A stretch of DNA of 64,000 nt from Bryobacterales bacterium (GTDB lineage Bacteria > Acidobacteriota > Terriglobia > Bryobacterales > Bryobacteraceae). The DNA lies in the NCBI GenBank assembly GCA_020847045.1, contig JADLCT010000074.1, positions 1 to 64,000 of the forward strand, given 5' to 3'. Positions 38,175-46,680 of this stretch are shown here, piece by piece. Numbering within the stretch: the stretch's first letter is position 1; every line of letters begins with the position of its first letter. A model generated the notes under the pieces. It was not told the origin of the DNA. It saw nothing but the letters and a program-made list of their open reading frames with translations, and ran no database searches. The translations under genes and the position numbers were made by a program.

Positions 38175-39134
38175 TCAGGCGCTCTCGCCATCCACATGGA
38201 TGCGGTGCGTGGCTCCGGATTCGGGCTTCTTGTAGCGTTCGATCTTGGAGCCGTATTGCCCCTGCTTGGTCTTGCGCAGCGTCATGCGCTGCTCGTCCCG
38301 GCTCATCAGCTTCAGCGTCTTCAGCACGTTCACGTTGTGTTCGAGCTGGCCCGTGGTCTCCACGCCGGACACCAGCGTGTGAATGTCCTGCGACCAGGAA
38401 AAGCGCAGGCACTCATCGATCTCCGCCACCTTGTTCTTGGTGATCTCCCCGATCGCGTTCGACTTCATCGCGATGCGCCCCAGCCCCTTCTTGGCGGCGT
38501 TCGGCAGGAAGTTCGTGATGAAGCTGAGATAGTGAGGGTCGATCAGGTTCACCGGATGCTGCACGGTTTCCCAGCCGTCATAGCCGTCGAGTAGACGCTG
38601 GTGGACCGTATAGTCGTGGTGGCCCGTGAAGCCGATGTGGCGGACCTTGCCCTGCTTCTTGGCCTCGACAAAGGCCTCCAGCGAGCCGCCGGGAGCGAAG
38701 ATCTGATCCACCTCGTCATGCCGCGCCACCTCGTGGCACTGCCACAGATCGAGGTAGTCCGTGTTCATCCTCGTGAGCGTGGTCTCCAACTGCTGCATCG
38801 CGTCTTTCTTCGTGCGCAGCTCCGCCTTGGACATCAGGACGATCTTCTGCCGCTCGGACGGCGACAGAGCCTTGCCGTAAGTGACGTCGCTTTCGCCTTT
38901 GTGGTACTTGGCGGCCGAGTCGAAGAAGGTGACGCCGAGATCGAGCGCCCGCTTAATGATGCGAATGCCCTCCTCTTCGCCCTGGACGCGCATGTGATAT
39001 CCGCCCAGGCAAAACTTGGAGACTTTGAGACCGCTCTTCCCGAGGGTCTCCATCGGCATCGGCGTATCGGCCAGCATCTTCGCCGTGATGCCCAGTGAGG
39101 CGGCCGAGGTGGATAGAAAGCTTCTGCGGTCCAT
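38175..39134 (-). CDS. Aldo/keto reductase family protein with Tat-like signal
   Basis: 319 residues from the ATG at 39134; an in-frame ATG nine codons earlier precedes non-family residues. The start MDRRSFLSTSAASLG is a twin-arginine-like signal. The AKR core shows YHMRVQGEEEGIRIIKRALDLG, FFDSAAKYHKG, YLDLWQCHEV and IGFTGHHDY. It uses NAD(P)H to reduce carbonyls, but export of an AKR is unusual. It lies 78 bases downstream of the terminator in a strong minus-strand leader, which may control it. Confidence 0.83.
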   Translation of the reverse strand: MDRRSFLSTSAASLGITAKMLADTPMPMETLGKSGLKVSKFCLGGYHMRVQGEEEGIRIIKRALDLGVTFFDSAAKYHKGESDVTYGKALSPSERQKIVLMSKAELRTKKDAMQQLETTLTRMNTDYLDLWQCHEVARHDEVDQIFAPGGSLEAFVEAKKQGKVRHIGFTGHHDYTVHQRLLDGYDGWETVQHPVNLIDPHYLSFITNFLPNAAKKGLGRIAMKSNAIGEITKNKVAEIDECLRFSWSQDIHTLVSGVETTGQLEHNVNVLKTLKLMSRDEQRMTLRKTKQGQYGSKIERYKKPESGATHRIHVDGESA

Positions 39135-39211
39135 AGGTGCCCACCACTCTACATCAACCATGACGGAAAACGCATCCCCAAACTGGCGTCATCCGGGACG
39201 CGCGTTTCGCA

Positions 39212-39259
39212 CAAAAATAGAAAACCCCGCCGGGAATCCCATGGGATGCCCAAGCGGGG
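39212..39259 (-). terminator. Intrinsic terminator on the minus strand
   Basis: A long hairpin (39225-39259) has outer arms CCCCGC/GCGGGG and an inner palindrome ATCCCATGGGAT with one mismatch between. On the minus strand it is followed by TTTTCTATTTTT (39212-39223). The T-rich tract lies only on this strand. It would end a transcript from the promoter at 39519-39547, or act as an attenuator before the aldo/keto reductase gene. Confidence 0.85.
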
Positions 39260-39425
39260 CTTTCCGCTCTTCCGTTATCAGAGAGCCTTGGCATGAGACT
39301 GGCGCCGCCCGGTACAGGCGGGCTCACGTCTCTCCGAATGGCCCTCGCCACACAGTGGAGGTCGCCGGTCCACAGGAACAGCGGCCACGACACTGAGCGT
39401 GACCTGAGAGATTCGAGTTACCGAT

Positions 39426-39482
39426 TCAGCAGCCGGTCACCTCCGGTGTGCGGTTCGAGCCATTGTCATAACTACTATCCAT
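39426..39482 (-). CDS. 18-codon small ORF ending in Cys, strong SD
   Basis: ATG at 39482 to TGA at 39426-39428 encodes MDSSYDNGSNRTPEVTGC, 18 residues. A near-perfect SD (AAAGGAGGTGG, 39493-39503) lies upstream, with a somewhat long spacer of about 10 bases from its 3' end. Its last codons overlap one arm of the GTGACC/GGTCAC stem, so translation would change the RNA fold, as in leader-peptide control. Product function unknown. Both a leader peptide and a small secreted or modified peptide (Cys at the end) are possible. Confidence 0.5.
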   Translation of the reverse strand: MDSSYDNGSNRTPEVTGC

Positions 39483-39492
39483 GTTTGCTGGA

Positions 39493-39503
39493 CCACCTCC
39501 TTT
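39493..39503 (-). promoter_or_regulatory. Very strong Shine-Dalgarno for the small ORF
   Basis: Minus-strand AAAGGAGGTGG matches the 16S rRNA anti-SD over at least nine bases. It stands 10 bases before the ATG at 39482. It is stronger than almost any other SD in the window, which supports real translation of the tiny ORF. Confidence 0.7.
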
Positions 39504-39518
39504 CTCAGTGATGCTTCC

Positions 39519-39547
39519 ATAGTGGGGCAGGTTGGCGGGTGTGTCAA
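39519..39547 (-). promoter_or_regulatory. Sigma70-type promoter TTGACA-17-CACTAT
   Basis: On the minus strand the -35 is a perfect TTGACA (39542-39547), a 17-base spacer follows, and the -10 is CACTAT (39519-39524, A2 A5 T6 match). Transcription would begin near 39510-39514, just upstream of the strong SD and small ORF. Confidence 0.65.
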
Positions 39548-39625
39548 CAGGTAATCCGGCGCAAGCTACAGAATCTTGTAGGAAGATCCCGAACCCTACT
39601 ATTTGCGGTATCGCGAAGGAAGCCG

Positions 39626-40558
39626 CTAGGCAGGTTTCTGCGCCACCGCGAGAAGAGTCTCAAAGTGGGGCGGCTCCTCCTCGCGGTGCACGATGGTGAT
39701 CTCCGAGGTGACCAGCCCGGCCTCCCTGAGAAACCGCAACAGCTCGGGCTGCGAGAAGCCGAGCCACACATGGGCGTACAACTCGCGCGCCTGCTCGAAG
39801 CGGTGCCGCATGAGATCGACAATCGCCACACGGCCGCCGGGCAGCAGGATGCGCGCGGCTTCGGCCACGGCGCGCTCGGGATGCAGCACGTGGTGCAGGC
39901 TCTGGTGGAAGAGTGCAATATGGCAGGAGGAGGACTCGATGGGGAGATCCTCCAGGTCGCCCAAACGGTAATCAAGGTTCTTGACCTTGTACTTCCTGGC
40001 CAGCGAGCGGCCATAGGCGACCATGCGCTCCGAGTTGTCCACGGCGATCACCCTTTCGGCGCGCCGCGACAGGTGCAACGCGTTTGAGCCCTCTCCCGCG
40101 CCAAGGTCGGCAATCACCATCGGCGGCAGAATGCGGAGCAGCGTTTCGGCCAGCCCCTGCCAGGAGCGTCCGGGAACGTAGTGCCGTCCGAAGCGTCCTG
40201 CCAGTTCGTCGAAGTGGGCGCGCAGTGTGTCCTTGCGACGCGACAGGATGAGCGCCAACGCGTCGTCGTCGGAGGAGGCCTCGGCGATCTCCTGTCCCGT
40301 GCGCTTCAGAATGTCCCGCAGCGGCGGCGAAAGCTCCCGCTCCGGGTTGAACCGGTAGAGGCTTCTCTGTCCGGACCGCCGAAGCTCCACCAGTCCCGCC
40401 TGTTTGAGCTGCGCCAGTTGCATCGAGATGCGCGACTGCCCCATGCCGAGAATCTCCTGCAGCTCGCCCACCGAGAGCTCCTCGCGGGCCAGCAGGCGCA
40501 GCAGGCGCAGGCGCGACTCGTCGCCGAGAAGTTTCAGTGCTTTCACCAGTCCCGCCAT
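39626..40558 (-). CDS. sahR: ArsR-family repressor with SAM-methyltransferase-like sensor domain (SahR-like)
   Basis: 310 residues. N-terminal winged HTH (about 1-75) of ArsR type with LSVGELQEILGMGQSRISMQLAQLKQAGLVE. C-terminal class I methyltransferase fold with VIADLGAGEGSNALHL (about 148-163) and later LGDLEDLPIES. This fusion matches SahR, in which the MTase-like domain binds SAH and releases the repressor, inducing SAM-cycle genes. The gene is divergent from ahcY with 84 bases between, exactly the target expected. Other ArsR-MTase fusions exist, but the ahcY partner makes SahR likely. Confidence 0.82.
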   Translation of the reverse strand: MAGLVKALKLLGDESRLRLLRLLAREELSVGELQEILGMGQSRISMQLAQLKQAGLVELRRSGQRSLYRFNPERELSPPLRDILKRTGQEIAEASSDDDALALILSRRKDTLRAHFDELAGRFGRHYVPGRSWQGLAETLLRILPPMVIADLGAGEGSNALHLSRRAERVIAVDNSERMVAYGRSLARKYKVKNLDYRLGDLEDLPIESSSCHIALFHQSLHHVLHPERAVAEAARILLPGGRVAIVDLMRHRFEQARELYAHVWLGFSQPELLRFLREAGLVTSEITIVHREEEPPHFETLLAVAQKPA

Positions 40559-40574
40559 CGCGCGCTTTCAGTGT

Positions 40575-40598
40575 ATCAATAAACCATGATCTCTTGAT
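40575..40598. promoter_or_regulatory. Candidate SahR operator in the sahR-ahcY gap
   Basis: In the divergent intergenic region ATCAA (40575-40579) is an inverted repeat of TTGAT (40594-40598), with 14 bases between. A tighter ATCA(N8)TGAT pair (40575-40578 and 40587-40590) overlaps it. Paired ATCA/TGAT half-sites in an A+T-rich gap between an ArsR-type gene and its likely target are typical of ArsR operators. I have not checked a known SahR consensus. Confidence 0.5.
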
Positions 40599-40642
40599 CC
40601 AAATTTTGTGTTATCGTAGTCCCCAGGAGTTCAAACAGCCAC

Positions 40643-42070
<1,428 letters not shown>

Positions 42071-42099
42071 TTCACGCGATCGCACGGGAATCGGCAAGG

Positions 42100-42129
42100 G
42101 CCGCCACTCGCAGGGGTGGCGGCTTTTTT
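42100..42129 (+). terminator. Rho-independent terminator after ahcY
   Basis: Stem GCCGCCAC (42100-42107) pairs perfectly with GTGGCGGC (42116-42123), with an 8-base loop, followed by TTTTTT (42124-42129). It is 30 bases past the ahcY stop and should end that transcript. Confidence 0.93.
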
Positions 42130-42213
42130 CTGGCCGTGGTACTTTTTTCAACGAGGAGCAATCCCGGTGAGCCGGCAGGCGTTCCGGTCTCCGGGCTGTG
42201 AGGTGATGGAACG

Positions 42214-43140
42214 ATGAAAGTCAGCCGCCGGTCTCTGGTTTCCACGGGTACGCTTTCCCTGGCCGTATCTCCGGTCGCTTCAGGCCAGGCCACGGCGCCG
42301 CCGCCGGGTGAGCTGCGCGTGGCCGCCTGCCAGATCCTCACGTTTCCCGATACCAGGAAGAGCACGGAAAAGATCTGTGACTGGATCGGAAAGGCGGCGC
42401 GCGGCAAAGCCGATGTGGTGCTGTTCCCCGAGGCCGCCGTATGCGGCTACGCGGCGGACCCCGCGTACTGGAAAACCGCGAATCCGAGCGACTTCGAGGC
42501 TGCCGAGAGCGCCATCACCGCCGAGGCGCGGCGTCTGCACATCGCCGTCATCCTGGGCACGGCGCACTGGGAGGACGGGAAGGTGCACAACAGCGTGCTG
42601 GCCATCGACAAGGATGGACGCGCCAAGGGCCGCTATTCCAAAACGTTCCTGGCCGAGCCGTGGCCGGTTCCGGGCCGCAGGCTCCCCGTGTGGAGCATCG
42701 CCGGCGTACGTTCCAGTTTCATCATCTGCCACGACATACGGTATCCCGAACTGGTGCGCCTGCCCGCGGCCGCCGGCGCGCAGATCTGTTACTACGCGAG
42801 CAACGAAAGCGGACTGGTGGAGGAGCACAAGCTCAGCGCCTACCGCGCCATGCCCATCTCGCGCGCCACGGAGAACTCGATCTACCTCGTGATGGCGAAT
42901 GCGCCCGCCGACGCGAACAACGTGCGTTCTCCCTCACAGTCCCACGGCAACAGCAAGATTGTTCACCCGAACGGAACGGTGCTCGCCGAGGCGGGCTTCT
43001 TCACCGAGACGCTGGTGACGGCCACCATCGACCTGAAAGCCGCCGACCGGGCCATGGCCCGCCGCGCCGCCAGCGAGACGGGACCGGTCAGCCTGTGGCT
43101 GCGGGAAGGCTCGAAACTGGTGGAAGGCGATGTTACTTAA
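42214..43140 (+). CDS. Exported carbon-nitrogen hydrolase (nitrilase superfamily)
   Basis: 308 residues. The N-terminus has SRRSLVSTGTLSLAVSP, a Tat-like export signal. The nitrilase triad is Glu73 (FPEAA), Lys143 (RYSKTFL) and Cys172 (ICHDIRYPE). These enzymes hydrolyse amides or nitriles. SD-like AGGTGATGG lies upstream. It overlaps the next nitrilase gene by 11 bases, so two paralogous exported hydrolases are co-translated. Confidence 0.88.
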   Translation: MKVSRRSLVSTGTLSLAVSPVASGQATAPPPGELRVAACQILTFPDTRKSTEKICDWIGKAARGKADVVLFPEAAVCGYAADPAYWKTANPSDFEAAESAITAEARRLHIAVILGTAHWEDGKVHNSVLAIDKDGRAKGRYSKTFLAEPWPVPGRRLPVWSIAGVRSSFIICHDIRYPELVRLPAAAGAQICYYASNESGLVEEHKLSAYRAMPISRATENSIYLVMANAPADANNVRSPSQSHGNSKIVHPNGTVLAEAGFFTETLVTATIDLKAADRAMARRAASETGPVSLWLREGSKLVEGDVT

Positions 43141-43954
43141 ATCTCTGCTGCCGCTTCTGATGCTCGTCTTGTCCGCGAGCGCCCAAACGCCGCGCTTCGT
43201 CGTGGCGGGACTGCGCGTCATGCCCGACCGCTGGGACAAGGAAGCAAACCTGCGCAAACTGGACCAGTTTGCGCGCGAAGCCGCGGGCAAAGGCGCCAGC
43301 GTCGTCGTCACCCCGGAAGGCTTTCTCGACGGCTACGTGGGCAACGACCGCGACCTGGACAGGAAGCGCTACTTCGACACCGCCGAGCCCATCGACGGCC
43401 CCTCGCTGCTCCGCGTGCGCAATCTCGCGCGCGAGTTGAAGATCCACTTGGCGGTCGGCTTCCCGGAACGGAAGGGCGATCAGGTGTTCAACACCGTCGC
43501 CATCTTTGGTCCCGATGGCGCGCTGGTCAGCCGCTACGCCAAGACGCATTGCGGCGGCGAACCACATAATACGGAGGGAACTGAGTTCCCCGTGGTTTCG
43601 ACGGCCTACGGGCGCTGGGGCACTCTGATCTGTCTGGACCGCCAGTTGCCCGAAACCGCCCGCATACTCGCCATCAAGGGCGCGCAACTGATCCTGGTGC
43701 CCTCCTATGGAATGTACGGCGAAATCAACGACGTCATGATGAGGACGCGCGCCTACGAAAACAGTGTCTATGTGGCTTTCGTCCATCCGAAGAGGGTCCT
43801 CATTATCGACCCCGGCGGCAAGGTGGTCGCCTCGGATCGGGGCGGCAAGGACGAGGCCGTGCTCGGCGAGGTGATCCTGGACGGCCGCATCGGACGCGGA
43901 CCCATCGGCGCCCGCCGTCCCGGCATCTACGGCGAACTGCTCAAGGCCAGGTAA
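43130..43954 (+). CDS. Exported nitrilase-family hydrolase, partner of the upstream gene
   Basis: 274 residues with a Sec-type signal peptide (LLLPLLMLVLSASAQ). The triad is Glu63 (TPEGF), Lys138 (YAKTH) and Cys168 (ICLDRQ). The Cys environment differs from its neighbour (LICLDRQL versus IICHDIRY), suggesting different substrates. Its start overlaps the 3' end of the first nitrilase. It ends 27 bases before the stop of the zinc-protein gene on the other strand. Confidence 0.88.
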   Translation: MLLKSLLPLLMLVLSASAQTPRFVVAGLRVMPDRWDKEANLRKLDQFAREAAGKGASVVVTPEGFLDGYVGNDRDLDRKRYFDTAEPIDGPSLLRVRNLARELKIHLAVGFPERKGDQVFNTVAIFGPDGALVSRYAKTHCGGEPHNTEGTEFPVVSTAYGRWGTLICLDRQLPETARILAIKGAQLILVPSYGMYGEINDVMMRTRAYENSVYVAFVHPKRVLIIDPGGKVVASDRGGKDEAVLGEVILDGRIGRGPIGARRPGIYGELLKAR

Positions 43955-43981
43955 CTTCCGCGCCGGCTCGGACCGCGTTCG

Positions 43982-44470
43982 TCAGACGCGTCCATGCTTC
44001 CGTATGTCCCAGGACCAGGCTGCCCCGTCGCATGCCTGACATCTCTCAAGACGGGCCGCACAACGCTGATGATATCTCCGTTCACAGGAACAGCAGCGCC
44101 GGAATCTGATCAGTTCCAGCTCGTTCTTCTGGCTTAAATACTCCCCGCACACGGCGCAGGTCGCTTCGGGAAGCGGCGGCGTGCGATCCAACGCCGCGCG
44201 CATACGGCTCCAAAACTCTACCGGAGTAACGGCCAGATTTCCAGCGAAGGAATGCCCCCCGGTAAGATCGTGAGCCAGCATCATGAGATCGAGTTCGCTC
44301 AACGACTTCGTTCTCCAACTGGCATACGCGTAGTCCCACATTTCATCCGCCCACCGCTCCACTACATCCATCACCTTCGGATCAACCGGCTTCTTCCTAT
44401 ACCGTTTCAGAAGCGCCGGAACATCCCGGGTGCCGACAATCTCTTCGAGCTTCTTGCGGAACGGCCACAT
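43982..44470 (-). CDS. Small zinc-finger protein with PHD/RING-like cysteine pattern
   Basis: 162 residues from the ATG at 44470, preceded by SD GGGAGAGGG. Residues about 1-95 are an alpha-helical domain with no match I know. The C-terminal part has Cys105-x2-Cys108, Cys126/127-x-Cys129, His134, Cys137, Cys144-x2-Cys147. This is C-x2-C-x17-C-x2-C-x4-H-x2-C-x6-C-x2-C, close to the PHD/RINGv cross-brace order though the last linker is short. Bacterial Prok-RING proteins exist, but the precise family is uncertain. A plain ribbon protein is the alternative. Confidence 0.6.
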   Translation of the reverse strand: MWPFRKKLEEIVGTRDVPALLKRYRKKPVDPKVMDVVERWADEMWDYAYASWRTKSLSELDLMMLAHDLTGGHSFAGNLAVTPVEFWSRMRAALDRTPPLPEATCAVCGEYLSQKNELELIRFRRCCSCERRYHQRCAARLERCQACDGAAWSWDIRKHGRV

Positions 44471-44616
44471 GGGTTTCCCTCTCCCTGGAACGCCTGTTGG
44501 GCCCTCCGTGTCCGGGCCATGAAACCTCCGCAGAATACCCGGGCTTCCCTCCTCCGGCAACGCCCAAAGTTGTCCATCCTCTGCGTGAACAGCTTTGGAC
44601 AGTCCGTTACGCCCCG

Positions 44617-46614
44617 TTACCTCGTCCACTCCACCAGGGCGATGTCCTCCACCTCCTCCATGCTCTGGCTCCACACGACCGTGCCGCCATCGGCGCTTAC
44701 CGTGAACCCCGTCCGGAGCCCGCGGGCATCCGGAATCCTCCCCACGCTCTCCCCCTTCTTCGTGTCGAGACTGAAGCGCTCAATCAGCCCCAGAGGGTCC
44801 ACACGAACAAACCAGATGGCCGGTCCCACCACGGCCCACAGTCCTTCTCTGGCTCCCTCCACCACAAGCCTCTCGGCCCCGCCGTTCGCACTCACCTCAT
44901 ACACGCCCAAGGCGGGCCGCTCCTTCGTGAAGAACACCGCCGCGCCATCCGGCGATGGATACGACTCGACCGCGCCGCCGCTATGCGTCAACTGCACAGG
45001 CGCGCCGCCGCCCTCCAGCGGAACCTTCCAGATCTCAGACCGCCCCGTACGCCTGGAGGTGAAGTAGAGCCAGCGCCCGTCAGGCGACCAGCTTGGCCGC
45101 ATGCGCGAGCCGCCCGGGTCGGCCAGCTCATGAAGCGCTCCATTCCCCAGCTCGATCACATACGCATTCCGCTGATCGTCCCGGCCCGCCGTGAACACAA
45201 GCCGCTTTCCATCCGGGGACCATCGCGGAGAATCGACATTCACCGCATCGATATCAGTCAATTTCCGCAGATCCGAGCCATCCAGGTTCACCGTCCAGAT
45301 CTGGCTTTGCCCGCTGCGGTTCGAGCGGAACGCCAGTTTCCCGCCGTTGGGGGAAAGAGCGGCGCTTGCCTCGGTCAGCCCGGACGGCAGCAGCGAGCGG
45401 GGCCTCTCCGAAAAAGGAGACCGCCAAACGTGTAGATTCACGGGCAGCGACGACCTTGTATAAACCACCTGCAACCGCTTCCCCACGGTGGCGGCGCTGG
45501 GCCACGACGATTCGCCCAACAGCCCCGGAACCACATCGAAGCGGCCATCAGGCCACAGCCTCCACAGCGTGTGAACGGCGCTCCTCCTCGGCGCGGCCAG
45601 CAACAGATAGCTGCCGTCGGGAGAAAAAGCCAATCCATGCACCATGCCCAATTCGCGCGTCAGCCGCGTTTCGCGCCTCTCTCCCGGCCGCATCAGGTAG
45701 ATGTCCGATTCCAGGCCGCGCCGCTCCCGCACGACGGCCAACTGGCGTCCGTCGTGGGAAAAGGCAAAATCACGATCGCCGTTCTCGGCACTGCCGGGAA
45801 ATGTAAGCTGCTTCCATTCGCCGCCGCCGTCCGGAACAAGATGAAGCGCCAGGGGCCCGTCGCCGCCCGCGGGCTTGATGACCACCAGCGACCGTCCGTC
45901 CGGCCCCCATCCGGCCCAGCGCGTCTCCAGACTCTCCGCGCGCTCCGAGTCCGGCAATTCCAGCAGCCTCGTCTCGCGCCCAGACTCCAGCTCATACACC
46001 ATCACCTCCACACGGGTTCCCCAATGCCGGGTGAACAGGAGCCGCTTGCCGTCGCGCGACCAGCCCGGAAAATCGTCGCGGCCCGCACTCATTGTCAGCC
46101 GCCGCGCCGGCCCCCCGGTCACAGGGCGAAGATACAACTGATACGAACCATTACCTTTCGCATGCTTCCAGGCGTAGGCCACGAGAGTTCCATCCGGCGA
46201 CAGGCTGGGCCTGACTTCGCGCCCCTCCTCGGACGCCAGAAGCGTGGAGCGAACGTCAGCGAATTCTGGCTCGCTTGCTCGCACCCGGCGCATCCACCAC
46301 CACATGGAAGCCGTGACGGTGATCACCAGCGCGGCCGCCACGCCTCTTCGCCATGGCCGCGCGCCGTTGACGGACGCCACCGGCCCGGCGGCCACATCCC
46401 CCACGCGTGCGGCCAGCCAGGCGTCCAGCTCATGCGGATGTGCGTAGATCGTGAATCCATCCGCGTGCCTGTGCCTGTGTACGGGAAGACTCTCGCTCTG
46501 CTCCCACCGCCGGACGGTGGTGACACTGCGCCCCAGATAAGCCGCGATCTCTTTCCAACTGACCAGCCTTCGGCCAGCCGCGTCGCGCGCAGAGCCCAAT
46601 TCTGGCGGATCCAT
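44617..46614 (-). CDS. Membrane HTH-TM-propeller regulator
   Basis: 665 residues. Residues 17-70 form a MerR/excisionase-like helix-turn-helix (SWKEIAAYLGRSVTTVRRWEQ), then one TM helix (about 91-108), then an extracytoplasmic WD40/TolB-like propeller with repeated SPDG motifs (SLSPDGTLVAY, AFSPDGSYLLL, RWSPDGKRLVF). A cytoplasmic DNA-binding domain linked through the membrane to a sensor propeller is a CadC-like one-component design common in acidobacteria. I used the ATG at 46614 just before the HTH; an in-frame ATG 20 codons earlier gives an unlikely N-terminus. It may control nearby oxidation genes (inference). Confidence 0.78.
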   Translation of the reverse strand: MDPPELGSARDAAGRRLVSWKEIAAYLGRSVTTVRRWEQSESLPVHRHRHADGFTIYAHPHELDAWLAARVGDVAAGPVASVNGARPWRRGVAAALVITVTASMWWWMRRVRASEPEFADVRSTLLASEEGREVRPSLSPDGTLVAYAWKHAKGNGSYQLYLRPVTGGPARRLTMSAGRDDFPGWSRDGKRLLFTRHWGTRVEVMVYELESGRETRLLELPDSERAESLETRWAGWGPDGRSLVVIKPAGGDGPLALHLVPDGGGEWKQLTFPGSAENGDRDFAFSHDGRQLAVVRERRGLESDIYLMRPGERRETRLTRELGMVHGLAFSPDGSYLLLAAPRRSAVHTLWRLWPDGRFDVVPGLLGESSWPSAATVGKRLQVVYTRSSLPVNLHVWRSPFSERPRSLLPSGLTEASAALSPNGGKLAFRSNRSGQSQIWTVNLDGSDLRKLTDIDAVNVDSPRWSPDGKRLVFTAGRDDQRNAYVIELGNGALHELADPGGSRMRPSWSPDGRWLYFTSRRTGRSEIWKVPLEGGGAPVQLTHSGGAVESYPSPDGAAVFFTKERPALGVYEVSANGGAERLVVEGAREGLWAVVGPAIWFVRVDPLGLIERFSLDTKKGESVGRIPDARGLRTGFTVSADGGTVVWSQSMEEVEDIALVEWTR

Positions 46615-46680
46615 TGCCGCACAGGATACCCGGACGGAAATCGCGGCGCAATGCCCCCTCCGGAGCTGAAACAAAAACGG

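Larger units (their letters stand above)
39260..39512 (-). ncRNA. Structured leader or small RNA between promoter and terminator
   Basis: This 250-base minus-strand segment has stable stems that no gene explains. A 6-bp perfect stem pairs GTGACC (39399-39404) with GGTCAC (39435-39440). A GAGAC/GTCTC stem (39296-39300 with 39328-39332) encloses GCCGCC/GGCGGGC. CCAC/GTGG pairs at about 39349-39358. It lies between a clear promoter and a clear terminator and precedes the aldo/keto reductase start by 78 bases after the terminator. It may be a cis-acting leader or a stand-alone RNA. I cannot assign a known Rfam family from memory. Confidence 0.55.

Noticed and set aside
39154..39393. 79-codon minus-strand frame within the leader region
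   Set aside because: GTG start without SD, it runs through the stems and the terminator hairpin, so a coding role is unlikely compared with the 18-codon ORF upstream.
40559..40642. Possible SAH riboswitch before ahcY
   Set aside because: The gap is only 84 bases, A+T-rich, with no aptamer-like GC stems. A SahR operator explains the control better.
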